From Pseudomonas coleopterorum (GTDB taxonomy: Bacteria > Pseudomonadota > Gammaproteobacteria > Pseudomonadales > Pseudomonadaceae), in assembly GCF_900105555.1 (NCBI RefSeq), contig NZ_FNTZ01000001.1, positions 4,343,001 to 4,407,000 of the forward strand: 64,000 bases of DNA, read 5' to 3'. A program made the translations under genes and the position numbers. Shown in pieces: positions 37,775 through 48,745 of the stretch (its first letter is position 1; every line of letters begins with the position of its first letter). The notes below the pieces were generated by a model, which ran no database searches, was not told the origin of the DNA, and saw only the letters and a program-made list of their open reading frames with translations.

Positions 37775-37834
37775 CCTGTGGGAGCGGGCTCTGCCTGCGA
37801 TGAGGCCATCACTGGCTTACCGCTTCCACAGGAC
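37775..37834. repeat. Family-1 REP between spuE and spuD
   Basis: A minus-oriented REP (cctgtgggagcgggctc, then tgcctgcgatgaggcc) followed by a degenerate inverted half (cgcttccacagg). It lies between the two binding-protein genes and may separate mRNA segments of different stability. Confidence 0.7.
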
Positions 37835-37840
37835 CGATGC

Positions 37841-38938
37841 TTACTTGCCCGACTTAATCTTCGTCCAGCTGCGCGTCATGATCCGCTGCGTTGCCGCAGG
37901 CAGGTCGGCGATGGCATACAGCTTGGCCTGCACGTCGGCTGGCGGGTAGATACCAGGATCTTCGCTGATGGCTTTATCCACCAATGCCGTTGCAGCCTGG
38001 TTACCGTTAGGGAACTGCACGCTGTTGGTGATCTCGGCCATGACTTCCGGCTTCATCAGGAAGGTCATGAACTTGTAGGCGCCTTCGACGTTCTCGGCAT
38101 CCTTGGGAATGGCGACCATGTCGAAGAAGCTGCCAGCGCCTTCCTTGGGAATGTTGTAGCTGACCTTGACCTTGCCACCAGCCTCTTCGGCGCGCGACTT
38201 GGCCTGGTAGATGTCACCCGAGTAACCCACGGCTACGCAGATGTTGCCGTTGGCCAGGTCGGAGATGTACTTGGAGGAGTGGAAGTAACCGATCGAAGGA
38301 CGCACCTTGAGGAACAGCGCTTCGGCTTCGGCGAGCTGCTTCTTGTCCTGCGAGTCGGTCGGATAGCCCAGGTAATGCAGGGCGATCGGCAACATCTCGG
38401 TCGGCGAATCGAGGAAGCTGATGCCGCACGACTTCAGCTTGGCCGCGTTTTCCGGCTTGAACAGCAGGTCCCAGCTGTTGGTCGGCGCGTCGGCGCCCAG
38501 GGCAGCCTTGACCTTGTCGGGATTGAAGCCGATGCCGATCGAGCCCCACATGTACGGGAAGGCATGCTTGTTGTCCGGATCGCTCACCGACACCGCCTTG
38601 AGCAGCGATTGGTTGAGGTTCTTCCAGTTCGGCAGTTTGGAGCGGTCCAGTTCTTGGTAAACGCCGGCCTTGATCTGCTTGGCCAGGAAGTTGTTGGAAG
38701 GCACGACGATATCGTAGCCGGACTTGCCGGCCAGCAACTTGGCTTCCAGGGTTTCGTTGCTGTCGAATACGTCGTAGACGACCTTGATCCCCGACTCTTC
38801 CTCGAACTGCTTGATCGTGTTCGGCGCAATGTAGTCCGACCAGTTGTACACGTGCAGAACCTTGTCGTCCGCCTGCGCAGCACTGGCCATCGCCCCCATC
38901 AGGGCCGCGGCGAGGAGGGTCTTGCCAAATATCTTCAT
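37841..38938 (-). CDS. spuD: Periplasmic polyamine-binding protein SpuD
   Basis: 365-residue PotF-type binding protein; signal peptide [20 protein letters not shown] to about residue 23. The mature start [24 protein letters not shown] and the shared end [15 protein letters not shown] show it to be a paralog of SpuE. It corresponds by position to P. aeruginosa SpuD, the putrescine-preferring protein. ATG at 38938 is preceded by a purine-rich ribosome site. A run of REP units lies between it and spuC, so it may have its own promoter or processed mRNA. Confidence 0.9.
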   Translation of the reverse strand: MKIFGKTLLAAALMGAMASAAQADDKVLHVYNWSDYIAPNTIKQFEEESGIKVVYDVFDSNETLEAKLLAGKSGYDIVVPSNNFLAKQIKAGVYQELDRSKLPNWKNLNQSLLKAVSVSDPDNKHAFPYMWGSIGIGFNPDKVKAALGADAPTNSWDLLFKPENAAKLKSCGISFLDSPTEMLPIALHYLGYPTDSQDKKQLAEAEALFLKVRPSIGYFHSSKYISDLANGNICVAVGYSGDIYQAKSRAEEAGGKVKVSYNIPKEGAGSFFDMVAIPKDAENVEGAYKFMTFLMKPEVMAEITNSVQFPNGNQAATALVDKAISEDPGIYPPADVQAKLYAIADLPAATQRIMTRSWTKIKSGK

Positions 38939-38998
38939 GCGTTGTGCTCCAATTTTATCGAAATCCGATGTCGAGATTGCTGGGGAAGCTGCCGATAC

Positions 38999-39153
38999 CC
39001 TGTGGGCGCTGGCTCTGTCTGCGAACGGCGTGAATCGGTGTCGCGGCCATTCGCGGGCAGAGCCCGCTCCCACAGGGGTATGGCCATTCGCGGGCAGAGC
39101 CCACTCCCACAGGGGGTGTGGCCATTCGCGGGCATAGCCTGTTCCTATAGGGG
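38999..39153. repeat. Tandem array of three decaying family-1 REP units
   Basis: Three same-direction copies at 39046-39077, 39082-39115 and 39120-39153, each starting ggccattcgcgggca, repeat about every 37 bp. The first is canonical, the second has one arm change, the third is decayed (tagcctgttcctata). A degenerate inverted unit lies at 38999-39027. It fills the spuD-spuC gap. Confidence 0.8.
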
Positions 39154-39189
39154 CAGGCATCAATTCGTCAGCCTCGGCAAGCCTAGCAT

Positions 39190-40554
39190 TTAGCCACCTA
39201 GCGCTTCGAGTGTCAGGTCAAGGCAAAGGCGTGCCTTGCTCACCAGCTCGTCGATCTCGGCATGGCTGATGACCAGCGGCGGAGCAATGATCATGGTGTC
39301 ACCCACCGCGCGCATGATCAGTCCGTTGTCGAAGCAGAACTGCCGACAGATCATGCCGGCACCCCGGCCCTCGTGACGGCTGCGCGTGGCCTTGTCCTTG
39401 ACCAGTTCGATCGCCCCGAGCATGCCCAGGCCGCGGACCTCACCCACCAGTGGATGGTCCAGCAGCTCCCGCAGACGCTTTTGCAAATACGGTGCCGCCT
39501 CGGCCCTGACGTTGTCGACGATGTGCTCGTCGCGCAGGATACGCAGGTTTTCCAGCCCCACCGCTGCCGCGACCGGGTGCCCGGAATAGGTGAAGCCATG
39601 GTTGAAGTCGCCGCCCTGGTTGATCACGTTGACCACCTCGTCGCGCACGATCACCCCGCCCATGGGGATATAACCGCTGGTGAGGCCCTTGGCGATGGTC
39701 ATCAGGTCGGGCGCCAGGTCATAGTAGTCGCTGCCGAACCAGTGGCCGGTACGGCCAAAGCCACAGATCACTTCATCGGCGACGAACAGGATGTCGTAGC
39801 GCGCCAGCACTTCCTTGACCTTCGGCCAGTAGGTGTCGGGCGGAATGATCACCCCGCCGGCGCCCTGGATCGGCTCGGCGATGAACGCCGCGACGTTGTC
39901 TTCGCCCACTTCCAGGATCTTCTTTTCCAGCTGCTCGGCGGCCCAGACACCGAACTCGTCGGGGGTCATGTCGCCACCTTCGTCGAACCAGTAGGGCTGG
40001 GCGATGTGCACGATACCCGGGATCGGCAAGTCACCCTGCTCGTGCATGCCCGACATGCCGCCCAGGCTGGCGCCGGCCACTGTCGAGCCGTGGTAGCCAT
40101 TGACGCGGCTGATGATCACCTTCTTCTCGGGTTTGCCCTTGAGCGCCCAGTAATGGCGCACCAGGCGCAGCACGGTGTCGTTGCCTTCGGAGCCGGAGCC
40201 GGTGAAGAACACATGGTTCATGCCCTCGGGTGCCAGATCGGCGATGGCCTTGGCCAGCTCCAGCGCAGGCGGGTGAGCGGTCTGGAAGAACAGGTTGTAG
40301 TACGGCAGTTCACGCATCTGCGCGCTGGCCGCCTGCACCAGTTCTTCGCGACCGTAGCCGATCGCCACGCACCACAGGCCCGCCATGCCGTCGAGAATCT
40401 TGTGCCCTTCGCTGTCCCACAGGTACACGCCATCGGCCTTGGTGATGATCCGCGGACCCTTGTTCTTGAGCTGCGTGTAATCGCTGAAAGGAGCCAGGTG
40501 ATGGGCGCTGCTCAAGTCCTGCCAATGCTGGGTCTGGGGGTTGTTGTTGCTCAT
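39190..40554 (-). CDS. spuC: Polyamine:pyruvate aminotransferase SpuC
   Basis: 454-residue class-III PLP aminotransferase that transfers the amino group of putrescine or other polyamines to pyruvate. Seen: [31 protein letters not shown], the [11 protein letters not shown] segment with the PLP-contacting Asp, and the Schiff-base lysine in [20 protein letters not shown] at 40554 follows an AAGGAGCG ribosome site; a start 42 bp earlier would overlap that site. Its start is 16 bp after the stop of spuB, so the two are cotranscribed. Confidence 0.93.
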   Translation of the reverse strand: MSNNNPQTQHWQDLSSAHHLAPFSDYTQLKNKGPRIITKADGVYLWDSEGHKILDGMAGLWCVAIGYGREELVQAASAQMRELPYYNLFFQTAHPPALELAKAIADLAPEGMNHVFFTGSGSEGNDTVLRLVRHYWALKGKPEKKVIISRVNGYHGSTVAGASLGGMSGMHEQGDLPIPGIVHIAQPYWFDEGGDMTPDEFGVWAAEQLEKKILEVGEDNVAAFIAEPIQGAGGVIIPPDTYWPKVKEVLARYDILFVADEVICGFGRTGHWFGSDYYDLAPDLMTIAKGLTSGYIPMGGVIVRDEVVNVINQGGDFNHGFTYSGHPVAAAVGLENLRILRDEHIVDNVRAEAAPYLQKRLRELLDHPLVGEVRGLGMLGAIELVKDKATRSRHEGRGAGMICRQFCFDNGLIMRAVGDTMIIAPPLVISHAEIDELVSKARLCLDLTLEALGG

Positions 40555-40570
40555 CTGTCGCTCCTTTTTC

Positions 40571-41929
40571 TCACACCGCGAACAGCAGGAACTCACGTTC
40601 CCACGAGCTGATCACGCGCTTGAAGTTCTCGTGTTCGGCGCGCTTGACCGCGACATAGCCGACGACGAATTTCTTGCCCAGGTATTTCTCCACCGTCTTG
40701 CAGTTTTCCATGCGCTCCAGCGCATCCTCGATGGTCAACGGCAGACGCAGGTTGCGACGTTCATAGCCACGGCCCTGGACCGGGGCGCTCGGGTTCAGGC
40801 CCTCGACCATGCCGATGTAGCCGCACAGCAGGCTGGCGGCAATGGCCAGGTACGGGTTGGCATCGGCGCCCGGCAGGCGGTTCTCGACTCGCCGATTCTG
40901 CGGCGTCGCATCGGGCACACGCAGGCCCACGGTGCGGTTTTCCTCACCCCACTCGACGTTGACCGGCGCCGAGGTGTCGGGCAGGAAGCGGCGGAAGGAA
41001 TTGACGTTGGGCGCGAACAGCGGCAGCAGTTCGGGAATGAATTTCTGCAGGCCGCCGACGTGGTGCAGGAACAGCTGGCTCATGGAGCCGTCTTCGTTGG
41101 CGAAGATGTTCTTGCCGGTGGCCGAGTCGACGATGCTCTGGTGCAGGTGCATGGCGCTGCCCGGCTCGCCGGTCATGGGCTTGGCCATGAAGGTCGCGGC
41201 CACGTTGTGCTTGAGCGCGGCCTCGCGCATGGTGCGTTTGAACACCAGGATCTGGTCGGCCAGGTGCAGGGCATTGCCGTGTCGGAAATTGATCTCCATC
41301 TGCGCCGTGCCGTCTTCGTGGATCAGCGTGTCGAGGTCCAGGTTCTGCGCTTCGCACCAGTCGTAGACATCTTCGAACAACGGATCGAACTCGTTCGCCG
41401 CCTCGATGGAAAACGACTGTCGACCGGTTTCGGGACGCCCGGAGCGGCCGATCGGCGGCTGCAGCGGAAAGTCCGGGTCTTCGCAGCGCTTGGTCAGGTA
41501 GAACTCCATCTCCGGCGCCACGATCGGCTGCCAGCCCTTGTCCGCGTACAGTTTCAAGACCTTCTTGAGCACGTTGCGCGGCGACAGCTCGATGGGGTTG
41601 CCCTGCTTGTCGTAGGTGTCGTGGATGACCTGCGCGGTGGGCTCGATGGCCCAGGGAACGAGAAACACCGCGTTCTCGTCGGGGCGGCAGATCATGTCGA
41701 TGTCGGCGGGGTCGAGCAACTCGTAGTAGATGTCGTCTTCTACATAATCGCCGGTCACAGTTTGCAATAAAACACTTTCCGGCAAGCGCATGCCCTTTTC
41801 GGCGATGAACTTGTTGGTCGGGGAGATCTTGCCGCGGGTGATCCCGGTGAGGTCGCCGATCAGGCATTCGACTTCGGTGATCTTGTGTTCTTTCAACCAA
41901 TCGGTGAGCTGGTCGAGGTTGGGACTCAT
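40571..41929 (-). CDS. spuB: Glutamine synthetase-like gamma-glutamylpolyamine synthetase SpuB
   Basis: 452-residue glutamine-synthetase-family ligase. Seen: N-terminal [19 protein letters not shown], metal-binding MEINFRHGN, the ATP-site HLHQS segment with KNIFANEDG, and the late substrate loop [16 protein letters not shown]. In pseudomonads SpuB and SpuI gamma-glutamylate polyamines rather than ammonia. First gene of the minus-strand spu cluster; ATG at 41929 with an AGG site. In P. aeruginosa spuA (class-I amidotransferase) precedes spuB; it is absent here. Confidence 0.92.
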   Translation of the reverse strand: MSPNLDQLTDWLKEHKITEVECLIGDLTGITRGKISPTNKFIAEKGMRLPESVLLQTVTGDYVEDDIYYELLDPADIDMICRPDENAVFLVPWAIEPTAQVIHDTYDKQGNPIELSPRNVLKKVLKLYADKGWQPIVAPEMEFYLTKRCEDPDFPLQPPIGRSGRPETGRQSFSIEAANEFDPLFEDVYDWCEAQNLDLDTLIHEDGTAQMEINFRHGNALHLADQILVFKRTMREAALKHNVAATFMAKPMTGEPGSAMHLHQSIVDSATGKNIFANEDGSMSQLFLHHVGGLQKFIPELLPLFAPNVNSFRRFLPDTSAPVNVEWGEENRTVGLRVPDATPQNRRVENRLPGADANPYLAIAASLLCGYIGMVEGLNPSAPVQGRGYERRNLRLPLTIEDALERMENCKTVEKYLGKKFVVGYVAVKRAEHENFKRVISSWEREFLLFAV

Positions 41930-42484
41930 AAATACCTCAGGAGGCCATTAACCCGGCTCGCGGCGAGCCAGGCACTTGTTGACGCATGGGCGTCGTTGGA
42001 AAAGCGGTCAAGCGAGGGCACCACGATGCCCGCCCGGCCTTTCGATACCCGGCCGGAACGTGAGGCTCAGGGTAGCGGTTTCGGGGCAAAGGCAGTACAT
42101 GACGGACAAAAAAACAGAGACGCAACGCCGTGGGCTGTCAATTATTCTGGCCGCTGGCAACCGGCGGCTGCAGCGACTGAAATCAGATAATGGCAGACGT
42201 GCCATGATTCACCCTCGGTCTTATTGAAATGACGGGTTGAAAACGAGCTTAGCCTTGTTCATTTTTTTCCACAACTCTCGACCTGCAAACTTCATCGTGC
42301 ACTTTTCATACAGTTGCAAAGTGCCTTAATTGCCTGTCACGCGCGCCCCGATATGCAGCAAAAGAGGCTTAACAGCGCCCTTTCAGGGCAAAACCCGGCT
42401 CGCTTGACTTCATGTTGGCTTTCGGATTGACTGAAACCTGCTCAACCCAATGATTGATATTTTTAACAACAAAGGTGTTGCATC
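41930..42484. other. Divergent spuB-spuI control region (555 bp), no gene seen
   Basis: This space separates spuB and spuI, both transcribed outward. It contains an inverted repeat with GCACTTT (42299-42305) and AAAGTGC (42318-42324) and a small hairpin GCCC-TTTCA-GGGC near 42377. Two TTGACT sequences (42404, 42427) resemble -35 boxes, but no fitting -10 was found. Short open frames inside show no recognisable protein. In P. aeruginosa spuA occupies this position. Confidence 0.6.
42299..42324. promoter_or_regulatory. Inverted repeat, candidate operator of spuI/spuB
   Basis: Perfect 7-bp arms GCACTTT and AAAGTGC with 12 bases between, about 160 bp before spuI and 370 bp before spuB. A regulator cannot be named from sequence. 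Confidence 0.35.
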
Positions 42485-43861
42485 ATGTCGGTACCCCCGC
42501 GTGCCGTTCAGCTCAACGAAGCGAACGCATTCCTTAAGGAACATCCTGAGGTTCTGTACGTCGACCTTCTGATTGCAGATATGAATGGTGTGGTGCGCGG
42601 CAAGCGCATCGAACGCACCAGCCTCCACAAGGTTTACGAGAAAGGCATCAACCTGCCCGCCTCGCTGTTTGCTCTGGACATCAACGGCTCTACCGTGGAA
42701 AGCACCGGCCTCGGCCTGGATATCGGCGATGCCGATCGGATCTGCTATCCCATCCCCGACACCCTGTGCAACGAGCCTTGGCAGAAGCGCCCTACCGCGC
42801 AACTGCTGATGACCATGCACGAACTCGAAGGCGAACCCTTCTTCGCCGATCCGCGTGAAGTGCTGCGTCAGGTCGTCGAGAAATTCGACGCCATGGGCCT
42901 GACCATCTGCGCCGCGTTCGAGCTGGAGTTCTACCTGATCGACCAGGAGAACGTGAACGGTCGCCCTCAACCCCCGCCCTCACCCATTTCCGGCAAGCGT
43001 CCGCATTCGACCCAGGTGTATCTGATCGACGATCTGGACGAGTACGTGGACTGTCTGCAGGACATCCTGGAAGGGGCGAAGGAACAAGGCATTCCGGCTG
43101 ACGCCATCGTCAAGGAAAGTGCGCCGGCGCAGTTCGAGGTCAATCTGCACCACGTCGCCGATGCCATGAAGGCCTGCGATTACGCAGTGCTGCTCAAGCG
43201 CCTGATCAAGAACATCGCCTACGACCATGAGATGGACACCACGTTCATGGCCAAGCCCTACCCAGGCCAGGCCGGCAACGGTTTGCACGTGCACATTTCG
43301 ATCCTGGACAAGGACGGCAAGAACATTTTCACCAGTGAGGATCCCGAGCAGAACGCCGCATTGCGTCACGCGATCGGCGGTGTGCTCGAGACCCTGCCCG
43401 CGTCGATGGCGTTCCTGTGCCCGAACGTCAATTCGTACCGCCGCTTCGGTGCTCAGTTCTATGTGCCCAACTCCCCGTGCTGGGGTCTGGACAATCGGAC
43501 CGTGGCGCTGCGCGTGCCCACCGGGACCCCGGATGCCGTACGCCTGGAACACCGCGTCGCCGGCGCCGATGCCAACCCGTACCTGCTGATGGCTGCGGTT
43601 CTGGCCGGCGTGCACCATGGCCTGACCAACCAGGTCGAGCCCAACGAGCCGGTGACGGGCAACTCCTACGAGCAGAACGAGCAGAGCCTGCCGACCAACC
43701 TGCGCGATGCCCTGCGCCTGCTGGACGACAGCGAGGTGCTGGCCAAGTACATCGATCCGAAATACATCGATATCTTCGTGGCCTGCAAGGAAAGCGAGCT
43801 GGAAGAGTTCGAACACTCCATCTCGGATTTGGAATACAACTGGTACCTGCACACGGTGTAA
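42485..43861 (+). CDS. spuI: Gamma-glutamylpolyamine synthetase SpuI (glutamine-synthetase fold)
   Basis: 458-residue relative of glutamine synthetase. Seen: YVDLLIADMNGVVRGKRIERTSL, AAFELEFYLID, QFEVNLHHVADAM with metal ligands, GLHVHISIL, and [16 protein letters not shown]. It attaches glutamate to putrescine or spermidine for the gamma-glutamylation route. ATG at 42485 sits after an AAGGTG site (ribosome site about 7 bp upstream). It is divergent from spuB and followed by a REP cluster that marks the border with the sulfur block. Confidence 0.92.
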   Translation: MSVPPRAVQLNEANAFLKEHPEVLYVDLLIADMNGVVRGKRIERTSLHKVYEKGINLPASLFALDINGSTVESTGLGLDIGDADRICYPIPDTLCNEPWQKRPTAQLLMTMHELEGEPFFADPREVLRQVVEKFDAMGLTICAAFELEFYLIDQENVNGRPQPPPSPISGKRPHSTQVYLIDDLDEYVDCLQDILEGAKEQGIPADAIVKESAPAQFEVNLHHVADAMKACDYAVLLKRLIKNIAYDHEMDTTFMAKPYPGQAGNGLHVHISILDKDGKNIFTSEDPEQNAALRHAIGGVLETLPASMAFLCPNVNSYRRFGAQFYVPNSPCWGLDNRTVALRVPTGTPDAVRLEHRVAGADANPYLLMAAVLAGVHHGLTNQVEPNEPVTGNSYEQNEQSLPTNLRDALRLLDDSEVLAKYIDPKYIDIFVACKESELEEFEHSISDLEYNWYLHTV

Positions 43862-43952
43862 CGGCCGAGTGTCGCGGTATGCCTGCCATGCCGCAGTGTT
43901 CACGAACGCATTTGCTGGGCTGCGGTGGAGCAGGTACACCGCGTCGTCCCCG

Positions 43953-44093
43953 GACGCGGCTTGCGCCGCTGCTACAGGGGTTCCCGTGTCTTCTGGACCG
44001 CGGTGCGGCGGTACACCGCATCGCGCCGCTGCTACAGGGGATCACCGTGTCGTCTGGGTATGCAGTCCCTGTAGCAGCGGCGCGAGCCGCGTC
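43953..44093. repeat. Cluster of family-2 REP units
   Basis: Three units built on gccgctgctacagggg: 43953-43980 and 44020-44040 in one direction and 44066-44093 inverted. This is a second REP family, distinct from the cgcgggcagag type. It lies between spuI and ssuB, at the edge of the sulfur block. Confidence 0.8.
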
Positions 44094-44131
44094 GGCGGTA
44101 CGTGCGGATTACCTGACGTACCGCGTCCGGT

Positions 44132-44944
44132 TCAACGCGCCCAGCGCAACTGGGTCGGCAATGGCGACGGGGGCTCTGGCTCCGGTGGATTGCCCGGCAA
44201 CGCCAATACCCGATTGAGCACTTCGGTTTCCAACGCCGCCAGGCGATGAGAACCGCGAGCCCGCGGCCGCGGCAGCTCGACGGCCAAGTCCAGACCGATA
44301 CGCCCCTCCTCGATCAGAATCACCCGGTCGGCAATCGCCACGGCCTCGGAAACGTCGTGGGTCACCAGCAACACGGTGAAGCCGTGCTTGCGCCACAGGT
44401 TCTCGATCAACTGCTGCATCTCGATCCGCGTCAGGGCATCCAGAGCACCCAAGGGTTCGTCCAGCAGCAACAGCCGCGGCTTGTGGATCAGCGCCCGCGC
44501 CAAGGCCACACGCTGCTTCTGCCCCCCCGACAGCGCCGCCGGCCATTCATTGGCACGTTCGGCCAGCCCCACCGCTTCGAGCGCCTGCAGGGCCTGCTCG
44601 CGCCAATTGCCCGACAGCCCCAGGCCAACGTTGTCGATGACTCGTTTCCACGGCAGCAAGCGAGCTTCCTGAAACATCAGCCGAGTGTCGTTGCGCGCCT
44701 CACTGAGCGGACCCGAGCCGGCCAGCAGCTGGCCGCTGGTGGGCTGGTCGAGGGCCGCCAGCAGACGCAGCAAGGTGCTCTTGCCGCAACCGCTGCGACC
44801 GACGATGGCCACGAACTGCCCGGCCGGGATGTTCAGGTCGATGTCGCGCAGCACCTCGCGCTCGCCAAAGGTCTTGCGCAACTGACGGACCGCCAGGGGA
44901 ATCCCGCGTCGCAGGTTCCGCGGCTGTTCCTTGAGAACGGTCAT
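44132..44944 (-). CDS. ssuB: Sulfonate ABC transporter ATP-binding protein
   Basis: 270-residue ABC ATPase. Walker [11 protein letters not shown] (about 46-55), Q loop [10 protein letters not shown], signature [15 protein letters not shown], Walker [13 protein letters not shown] and H loop VTHDVSEAV are intact. It powers uptake of alkanesulfonates when sulfate is scarce. It overlaps ssuC by 4 bases. In P. putida, ssuF usually follows; here ssuB is last and a REP cluster follows. Confidence 0.92.
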   Translation of the reverse strand: MTVLKEQPRNLRRGIPLAVRQLRKTFGEREVLRDIDLNIPAGQFVAIVGRSGCGKSTLLRLLAALDQPTSGQLLAGSGPLSEARNDTRLMFQEARLLPWKRVIDNVGLGLSGNWREQALQALEAVGLAERANEWPAALSGGQKQRVALARALIHKPRLLLLDEPLGALDALTRIEMQQLIENLWRKHGFTVLLVTHDVSEAVAIADRVILIEEGRIGLDLAVELPRPRARGSHRLAALETEVLNRVLALPGNPPEPEPPSPLPTQLRWAR

Positions 44945-45729
44945 GCCGCACCTCCCTTGGTTTGATAGGCCGGATGCCAGCGCAACCACACCCGTTCCAG
45001 CCCACGCGCCGCAAGATCGGCCAGTTTGCCGAGAATCGCATACAACACGATGGCCAGAACCACGACGTCGGTCTGCAGGAATTCACGCGCGTTCATGGCC
45101 AGGTAGCCAATGCCCGAGCTGGCGGAAATGGTTTCCGCCACGATCAGCGTCAGCCACATCAGACCAAGCGCGAAACGCACGCCAACCAGAATGGAAGGCA
45201 AGGCTCCGGGCAGAATCACCTGCCAGAACAGACGAAACCCGGACAGGCCATAGCTGCGAGCCATTTCCACCAACGCGGGGTCGGCGTTCTTGATGCCGTG
45301 GTAGGTGTTCAGGTAGATCGGGAACAACGTGCCCAAGGCCACCAGAAAGATCTTCGCCGACTCGTCGATACCGAACCACAGGATCACCAGCGGAATGAGC
45401 GCCAGGTGCGGGACGTTGCGGATCATCTGCACCGAGGTGTCGAGCAGGCGCTCGCCCCAGCGCGACAGGCCGCTGATCAGCCCCAATACCAGGCCGATGC
45501 CGCCACCGATGGCAAAGCCGATGCCGGCGCGCCAGCCACTGATGGCCAGATGCGTCCAGATCTCCCCGGACTTGAACAACGCCACACCCGCCTCGAACAC
45601 TGCGCTGGGCGCCGGCAGGATACGTGTCGACAGCCAGCCGACGCTGACCGCCACCTGCCAGATCAACAGCAGGCCCACTGGCAGCGCCCAGGGCGCCAGC
45701 CGGTGGATGATTTTGCTTGATGTACTCAT
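44941..45729 (-). CDS. ssuC: Sulfonate ABC transporter permease
   Basis: 262-residue inner-membrane permease with about six hydrophobic helices and the EAA-type loop [28 protein letters not shown] near 145-173. Overlaps ssuB at ATGA and lies 9 bp after ssuD, so it is in the ssuEADCB operon. The N-terminal [19 protein letters not shown] is typical. Confidence 0.92.
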   Translation of the reverse strand: MSTSSKIIHRLAPWALPVGLLLIWQVAVSVGWLSTRILPAPSAVFEAGVALFKSGEIWTHLAISGWRAGIGFAIGGGIGLVLGLISGLSRWGERLLDTSVQMIRNVPHLALIPLVILWFGIDESAKIFLVALGTLFPIYLNTYHGIKNADPALVEMARSYGLSGFRLFWQVILPGALPSILVGVRFALGLMWLTLIVAETISASSGIGYLAMNAREFLQTDVVVLAIVLYAILGKLADLAARGLERVWLRWHPAYQTKGGAA

Positions 45730-45738
45730 GACAGATTC

Positions 45739-46887
45739 TCAGCGCTTGGCCACGGCCTTGGGCAAGATGTCATTGGCCACCATCTCACCGAAGGGGCTGA
45801 CGTAATTGGCGCCGGTCGGTGTCTCGGGGCGCTGCACGTCCAAGTGCGGGAACAGCAACTCGGCCACGCGATACGACTCTTCCAGATGCGGGTAGCCGGA
45901 GAAGATAAAGGTGTCGATGCCCAGCGCGGCGTACTCCTTGACCCGCTCGGCCACGGTCGGACCGTCACCCACCAGCGCGGTGCCGGCGCCGCCACGAACC
46001 AGGCCGACGCCGGCCCACAGGTTGGGGCTCACCTCCAGCTTGTCCTTGCTGCCGCCATGCAACGCAGCCATGCGCTGTTGGCCTACCGAATCGAAGCGCG
46101 CCAGCGAGGCCTGGGCACGGGCAATGGTGTCGTCGTCGACATGGGCGATCAGCCGTTCGGCGGCGTGCCAGGCTTCTTCGTTGGTTTCCCGCACGATCAC
46201 GTGCAGGCGAATCCCGAACCGCACGGTGCGGCCGAGCTTGGCCGCCTTCTCCCGCACCTGGGCGATCTTCTCGGCCACGGCCGCCGGCGGTTCACCCCAA
46301 GTCAGGTACATCTCCACCTGTTCGGCGGCAAGGTCTTGGGCGGCGTCGGAAGAGCCGCCGAAGTACAGCGGCGGACGGGGCTGCTGCACCGGGGGATAAA
46401 GCAGCTTGGCGCCTTTGACGGTGAGGTGCTTGCCATCGTAGTCGACGGTTTCGCCTTCCAGCACACGACGCCAGATACGGGTGAATTCCACCGATGCTTC
46501 ATAGCGTTCCTCATGGGTGAGGAACAGCCCGTCGCCGGACAGCTCATCCGGATCGCCGCCGGTGACCAGGTTGAACAGTGCGCGGCCATTGGACAGCCGG
46601 TCCAGGGTCGCGGCCTGACGCGCCGCCACGGTGGGCGAAATGATGCCCGGACGCAGGGCCACCAGAAACTTCAGGCGCTGGGTGACTGGAATCAATGAGG
46701 CCGCCACCAGCCAGGAGTCTTCGCACGAACGCCCGGTCGGAATCAGTACGCCACCGTAACCCAAGCGATCGGCGGCCTGGGCGATCTGTTGCAGATACCC
46801 ATGGTCGACCGCCCGCGCGCCTTCGGCGGTGCCCAGGTAATGGCCGTCGCCGTGGGTGGGAAGAAACCAGAAAATGTTGAGGCTCAT
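45739..46887 (-). CDS. ssuD: FMNH2-dependent alkanesulfonate monooxygenase
   Basis: 382-residue luciferase-fold enzyme that splits alkanesulfonates to sulfite and an aldehyde using FMNH2 from SsuE and oxygen. Seen: [17 protein letters not shown] at the start, [41 protein letters not shown], and [27 protein letters not shown] at 46887 is used; it has a GAGACAA site. Located between ssuA and ssuC. Confidence 0.95.
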   Translation of the reverse strand: MSLNIFWFLPTHGDGHYLGTAEGARAVDHGYLQQIAQAADRLGYGGVLIPTGRSCEDSWLVAASLIPVTQRLKFLVALRPGIISPTVAARQAATLDRLSNGRALFNLVTGGDPDELSGDGLFLTHEERYEASVEFTRIWRRVLEGETVDYDGKHLTVKGAKLLYPPVQQPRPPLYFGGSSDAAQDLAAEQVEMYLTWGEPPAAVAEKIAQVREKAAKLGRTVRFGIRLHVIVRETNEEAWHAAERLIAHVDDDTIARAQASLARFDSVGQQRMAALHGGSKDKLEVSPNLWAGVGLVRGGAGTALVGDGPTVAERVKEYAALGIDTFIFSGYPHLEESYRVAELLFPHLDVQRPETPTGANYVSPFGEMVANDILPKAVAKR

Positions 46888-46963
46888 GGAGTTGTCTCCT
46901 GACGTGGCTCGAAACCGGTGCCGGGGCACCGGTGCAATTGTGCGGTGGCTGAAACGGAGTGAT

Positions 46964-47929
46964 TCACGGCGCCTTGGCTACATTGGCCGGCGGTGTCCAG
47001 ATCACATCCTGAATGCGCAGCGGCTTGGGGATCAGCTTGAGCTGATGGAAGCTGTCGGCGATCTTCTGCTGCGCGGCAACGGTCTGCGGATTGAGAAACT
47101 GCGCACCGTAACCCTGGCGCTTCACCGAGGTCAGGGTGATGTCGGCCGGCAGGCCCAGCAGCGGTGCGACCTGGGCGGTCACTTCTTCGGGGTGGGCCTT
47201 GGACCATTCACCCACCGCGCGGACTTCCTCGACCAGGGCGGTGATCACCTCCGGGTGCTTCTGGGCATAGGGCTTGGTCGCGAGGTAGAACTGCAGGTTG
47301 TCGACGATGCCTTGACCGTCACGCAGGGTGCGGGCCTGCAACTGCTGCTCCGCGGCCGCCTGGTAGGGGTCCCAGATGACCCACGCATCGACGCTGCCGC
47401 GCTCGAAGGCGGCACGCGCGTCGGAAGGCGGCAGGTAGACGGTCTGGATATCGGAATACTTGAGCCCCGCCTCCTCCAGCGCGCGCACCAGCAGGTAATG
47501 CACGTTGGAGCCCTTGTTCAGCGCGACTTTCTTGCCTTTGAGCTCACTGACCGAGCGGATGGTCGAATCCTTGGGCACCAGGATCGCTTCGCTGGTCGGG
47601 GCTGGCGGCTCGTAGGCCACATACAGCAGATCGGCACCGGCGGCCTGGGCGAACACCGGCGGGGTTTCTCCGGTCACGCCGAAATCGATCGAGCCGACGT
47701 TGAGGCCTTCGAGCAATTGCGGCCCACCGGGAAACTCGGTCCATTTGACGTCCACGCCCTGTGCCGCGAGACGCTTCTCCAGCGTGCCCTTGGCCTTGAG
47801 CAGCACCAGCGTGCCGTATTTCTGATAACCGATGCGCAGGGTTTCAGCCTGGGCCTGGGTAATGGCGCCGAACGACACAGCCGCAGCAAACAGTGCGACC
47901 ACACCACGACGCAAGAACAGGGTGCGCAT
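46964..47929 (-). CDS. ssuA: Sulfonate-binding periplasmic protein
   Basis: 321-residue binding protein with signal peptide to about residue 28 ([21 protein letters not shown]). Mature start [26 protein letters not shown] and [31 protein letters not shown] are the SsuA/TauA-type signature. Delivers sulfonates to SsuBC. It lies between ssuE and ssuD on the same strand, 76 bp before ssuD. Confidence 0.93.
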   Translation of the reverse strand: MRTLFLRRGVVALFAAAVSFGAITQAQAETLRIGYQKYGTLVLLKAKGTLEKRLAAQGVDVKWTEFPGGPQLLEGLNVGSIDFGVTGETPPVFAQAAGADLLYVAYEPPAPTSEAILVPKDSTIRSVSELKGKKVALNKGSNVHYLLVRALEEAGLKYSDIQTVYLPPSDARAAFERGSVDAWVIWDPYQAAAEQQLQARTLRDGQGIVDNLQFYLATKPYAQKHPEVITALVEEVRAVGEWSKAHPEEVTAQVAPLLGLPADITLTSVKRQGYGAQFLNPQTVAAQQKIADSFHQLKLIPKPLRIQDVIWTPPANVAKAP

Positions 47930-48010
47930 GGCACTCTCCTTTTGCAGAGGTAATTGGGTTGCACCTGCTTGCCCGTTGGCGGGCGAGTAAGGTGGATACG
48001 ACAGTTCGAA

Positions 48011-48604
48011 TCAGATGCTCCAGCGGGCACTGCGCAGGCTTTGCGTGAGCAAGGCCGGGTCATGGGTCTGGGGTCGACGCAGCAGGAAAGCGTGGAATTC
48101 CTCCAGGGCGCTTTCCAGCCGCTGCTCGAGGGCCGGTGCCAATTGGGCCGCGACACTGCCTTCGCCGTAGGCGATCTGGCTGTCGTCGGCGAAGATGCCC
48201 TGAAGCATTTCCTGCGCCTTGAGCGAGGCCAGCACGGGCTTGAGCGCGTAGTCCACCGCCAGCATGTGAGCGATGCTGCCGCCGGTGGCGACGGGCAGCA
48301 CCACCTTGTTGCTCAGGGCGCGCTCTGGGAGCAGGTCGAGCAGCGTCTTCAGCGCACCTGAGAACGAGGCCTTGTACACCGGTGTTGCCACGATGAGGCC
48401 GTCGGCCTTGCTGACCAACTCGATGAAATGCAATACGTGCGGGCTGTCGAAACGGGCGTGCAGCAAGTCTTCGGCCGGGAAGTCCCGTACCTGGAACGTC
48501 ACCACTTCGACGCCTTTATGCTGCAGCCACTGCTTGCCGCGTTCCAGCAGTACACCGGAGCGCGAGCGCACGCTTGGGCTGCCGCCCAGAGATACGACGA
48601 GCAT
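48011..48604 (-). CDS. ssuE: NAD(P)H-dependent FMN reductase
   Basis: 197-residue flavodoxin-fold reductase starting [23 protein letters not shown], with the flavin loop [20 protein letters not shown] near 95-114 and [17 protein letters not shown]. Supplies FMNH2 to SsuD. It is the first gene of ssuEADCB. Upstream DNA (48660-48735) is very AT-rich for this genome and probably holds the sulfur-starvation promoter. Confidence 0.93.
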   Translation of the reverse strand: MLVVSLGGSPSVRSRSGVLLERGKQWLQHKGVEVVTFQVRDFPAEDLLHARFDSPHVLHFIELVSKADGLIVATPVYKASFSGALKTLLDLLPERALSNKVVLPVATGGSIAHMLAVDYALKPVLASLKAQEMLQGIFADDSQIAYGEGSVAAQLAPALEQRLESALEEFHAFLLRRPQTHDPALLTQSLRSARWSI

Positions 48605-48659
48605 GGGGTAAATCCTTGAATAGCGAAGTCGGAGCGCTTCTGGAGAAGTCGCCGGAATG

Positions 48660-48735
48660 GAGGGAACAGTAACAGGCAGGAGTTATATCTTTAAATCATA
48701 TTTATTCATTTGGTTATTCGATAAAAACATATCCA
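48660..48735 (-). promoter_or_regulatory. AT-rich upstream region of ssuEADCB
   Basis: A segment rich in A and T (for example tttaaatcatatttattc) lies 60-130 bp before ssuE in a GC-rich genome. Promoters activated by CysB-type regulators under sulfur limitation are often AT-rich and loosely conserved. No exact box can be called, so boundaries and regulator are inferred. Confidence 0.4.
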
Positions 48736-48745
48736 CACCACCGCG

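Noticed and set aside
38999..39153. Possible CRISPR-like direct repeats
   Set aside because: Units decay progressively and have almost no spacers. They match the REP family seen at other sites.
41930..42484. Short open frames between spuB and spuI as a remnant spuA
   Set aside because: None shows the amidotransferase Cys-His-Glu motifs or any similarity I can recognise.
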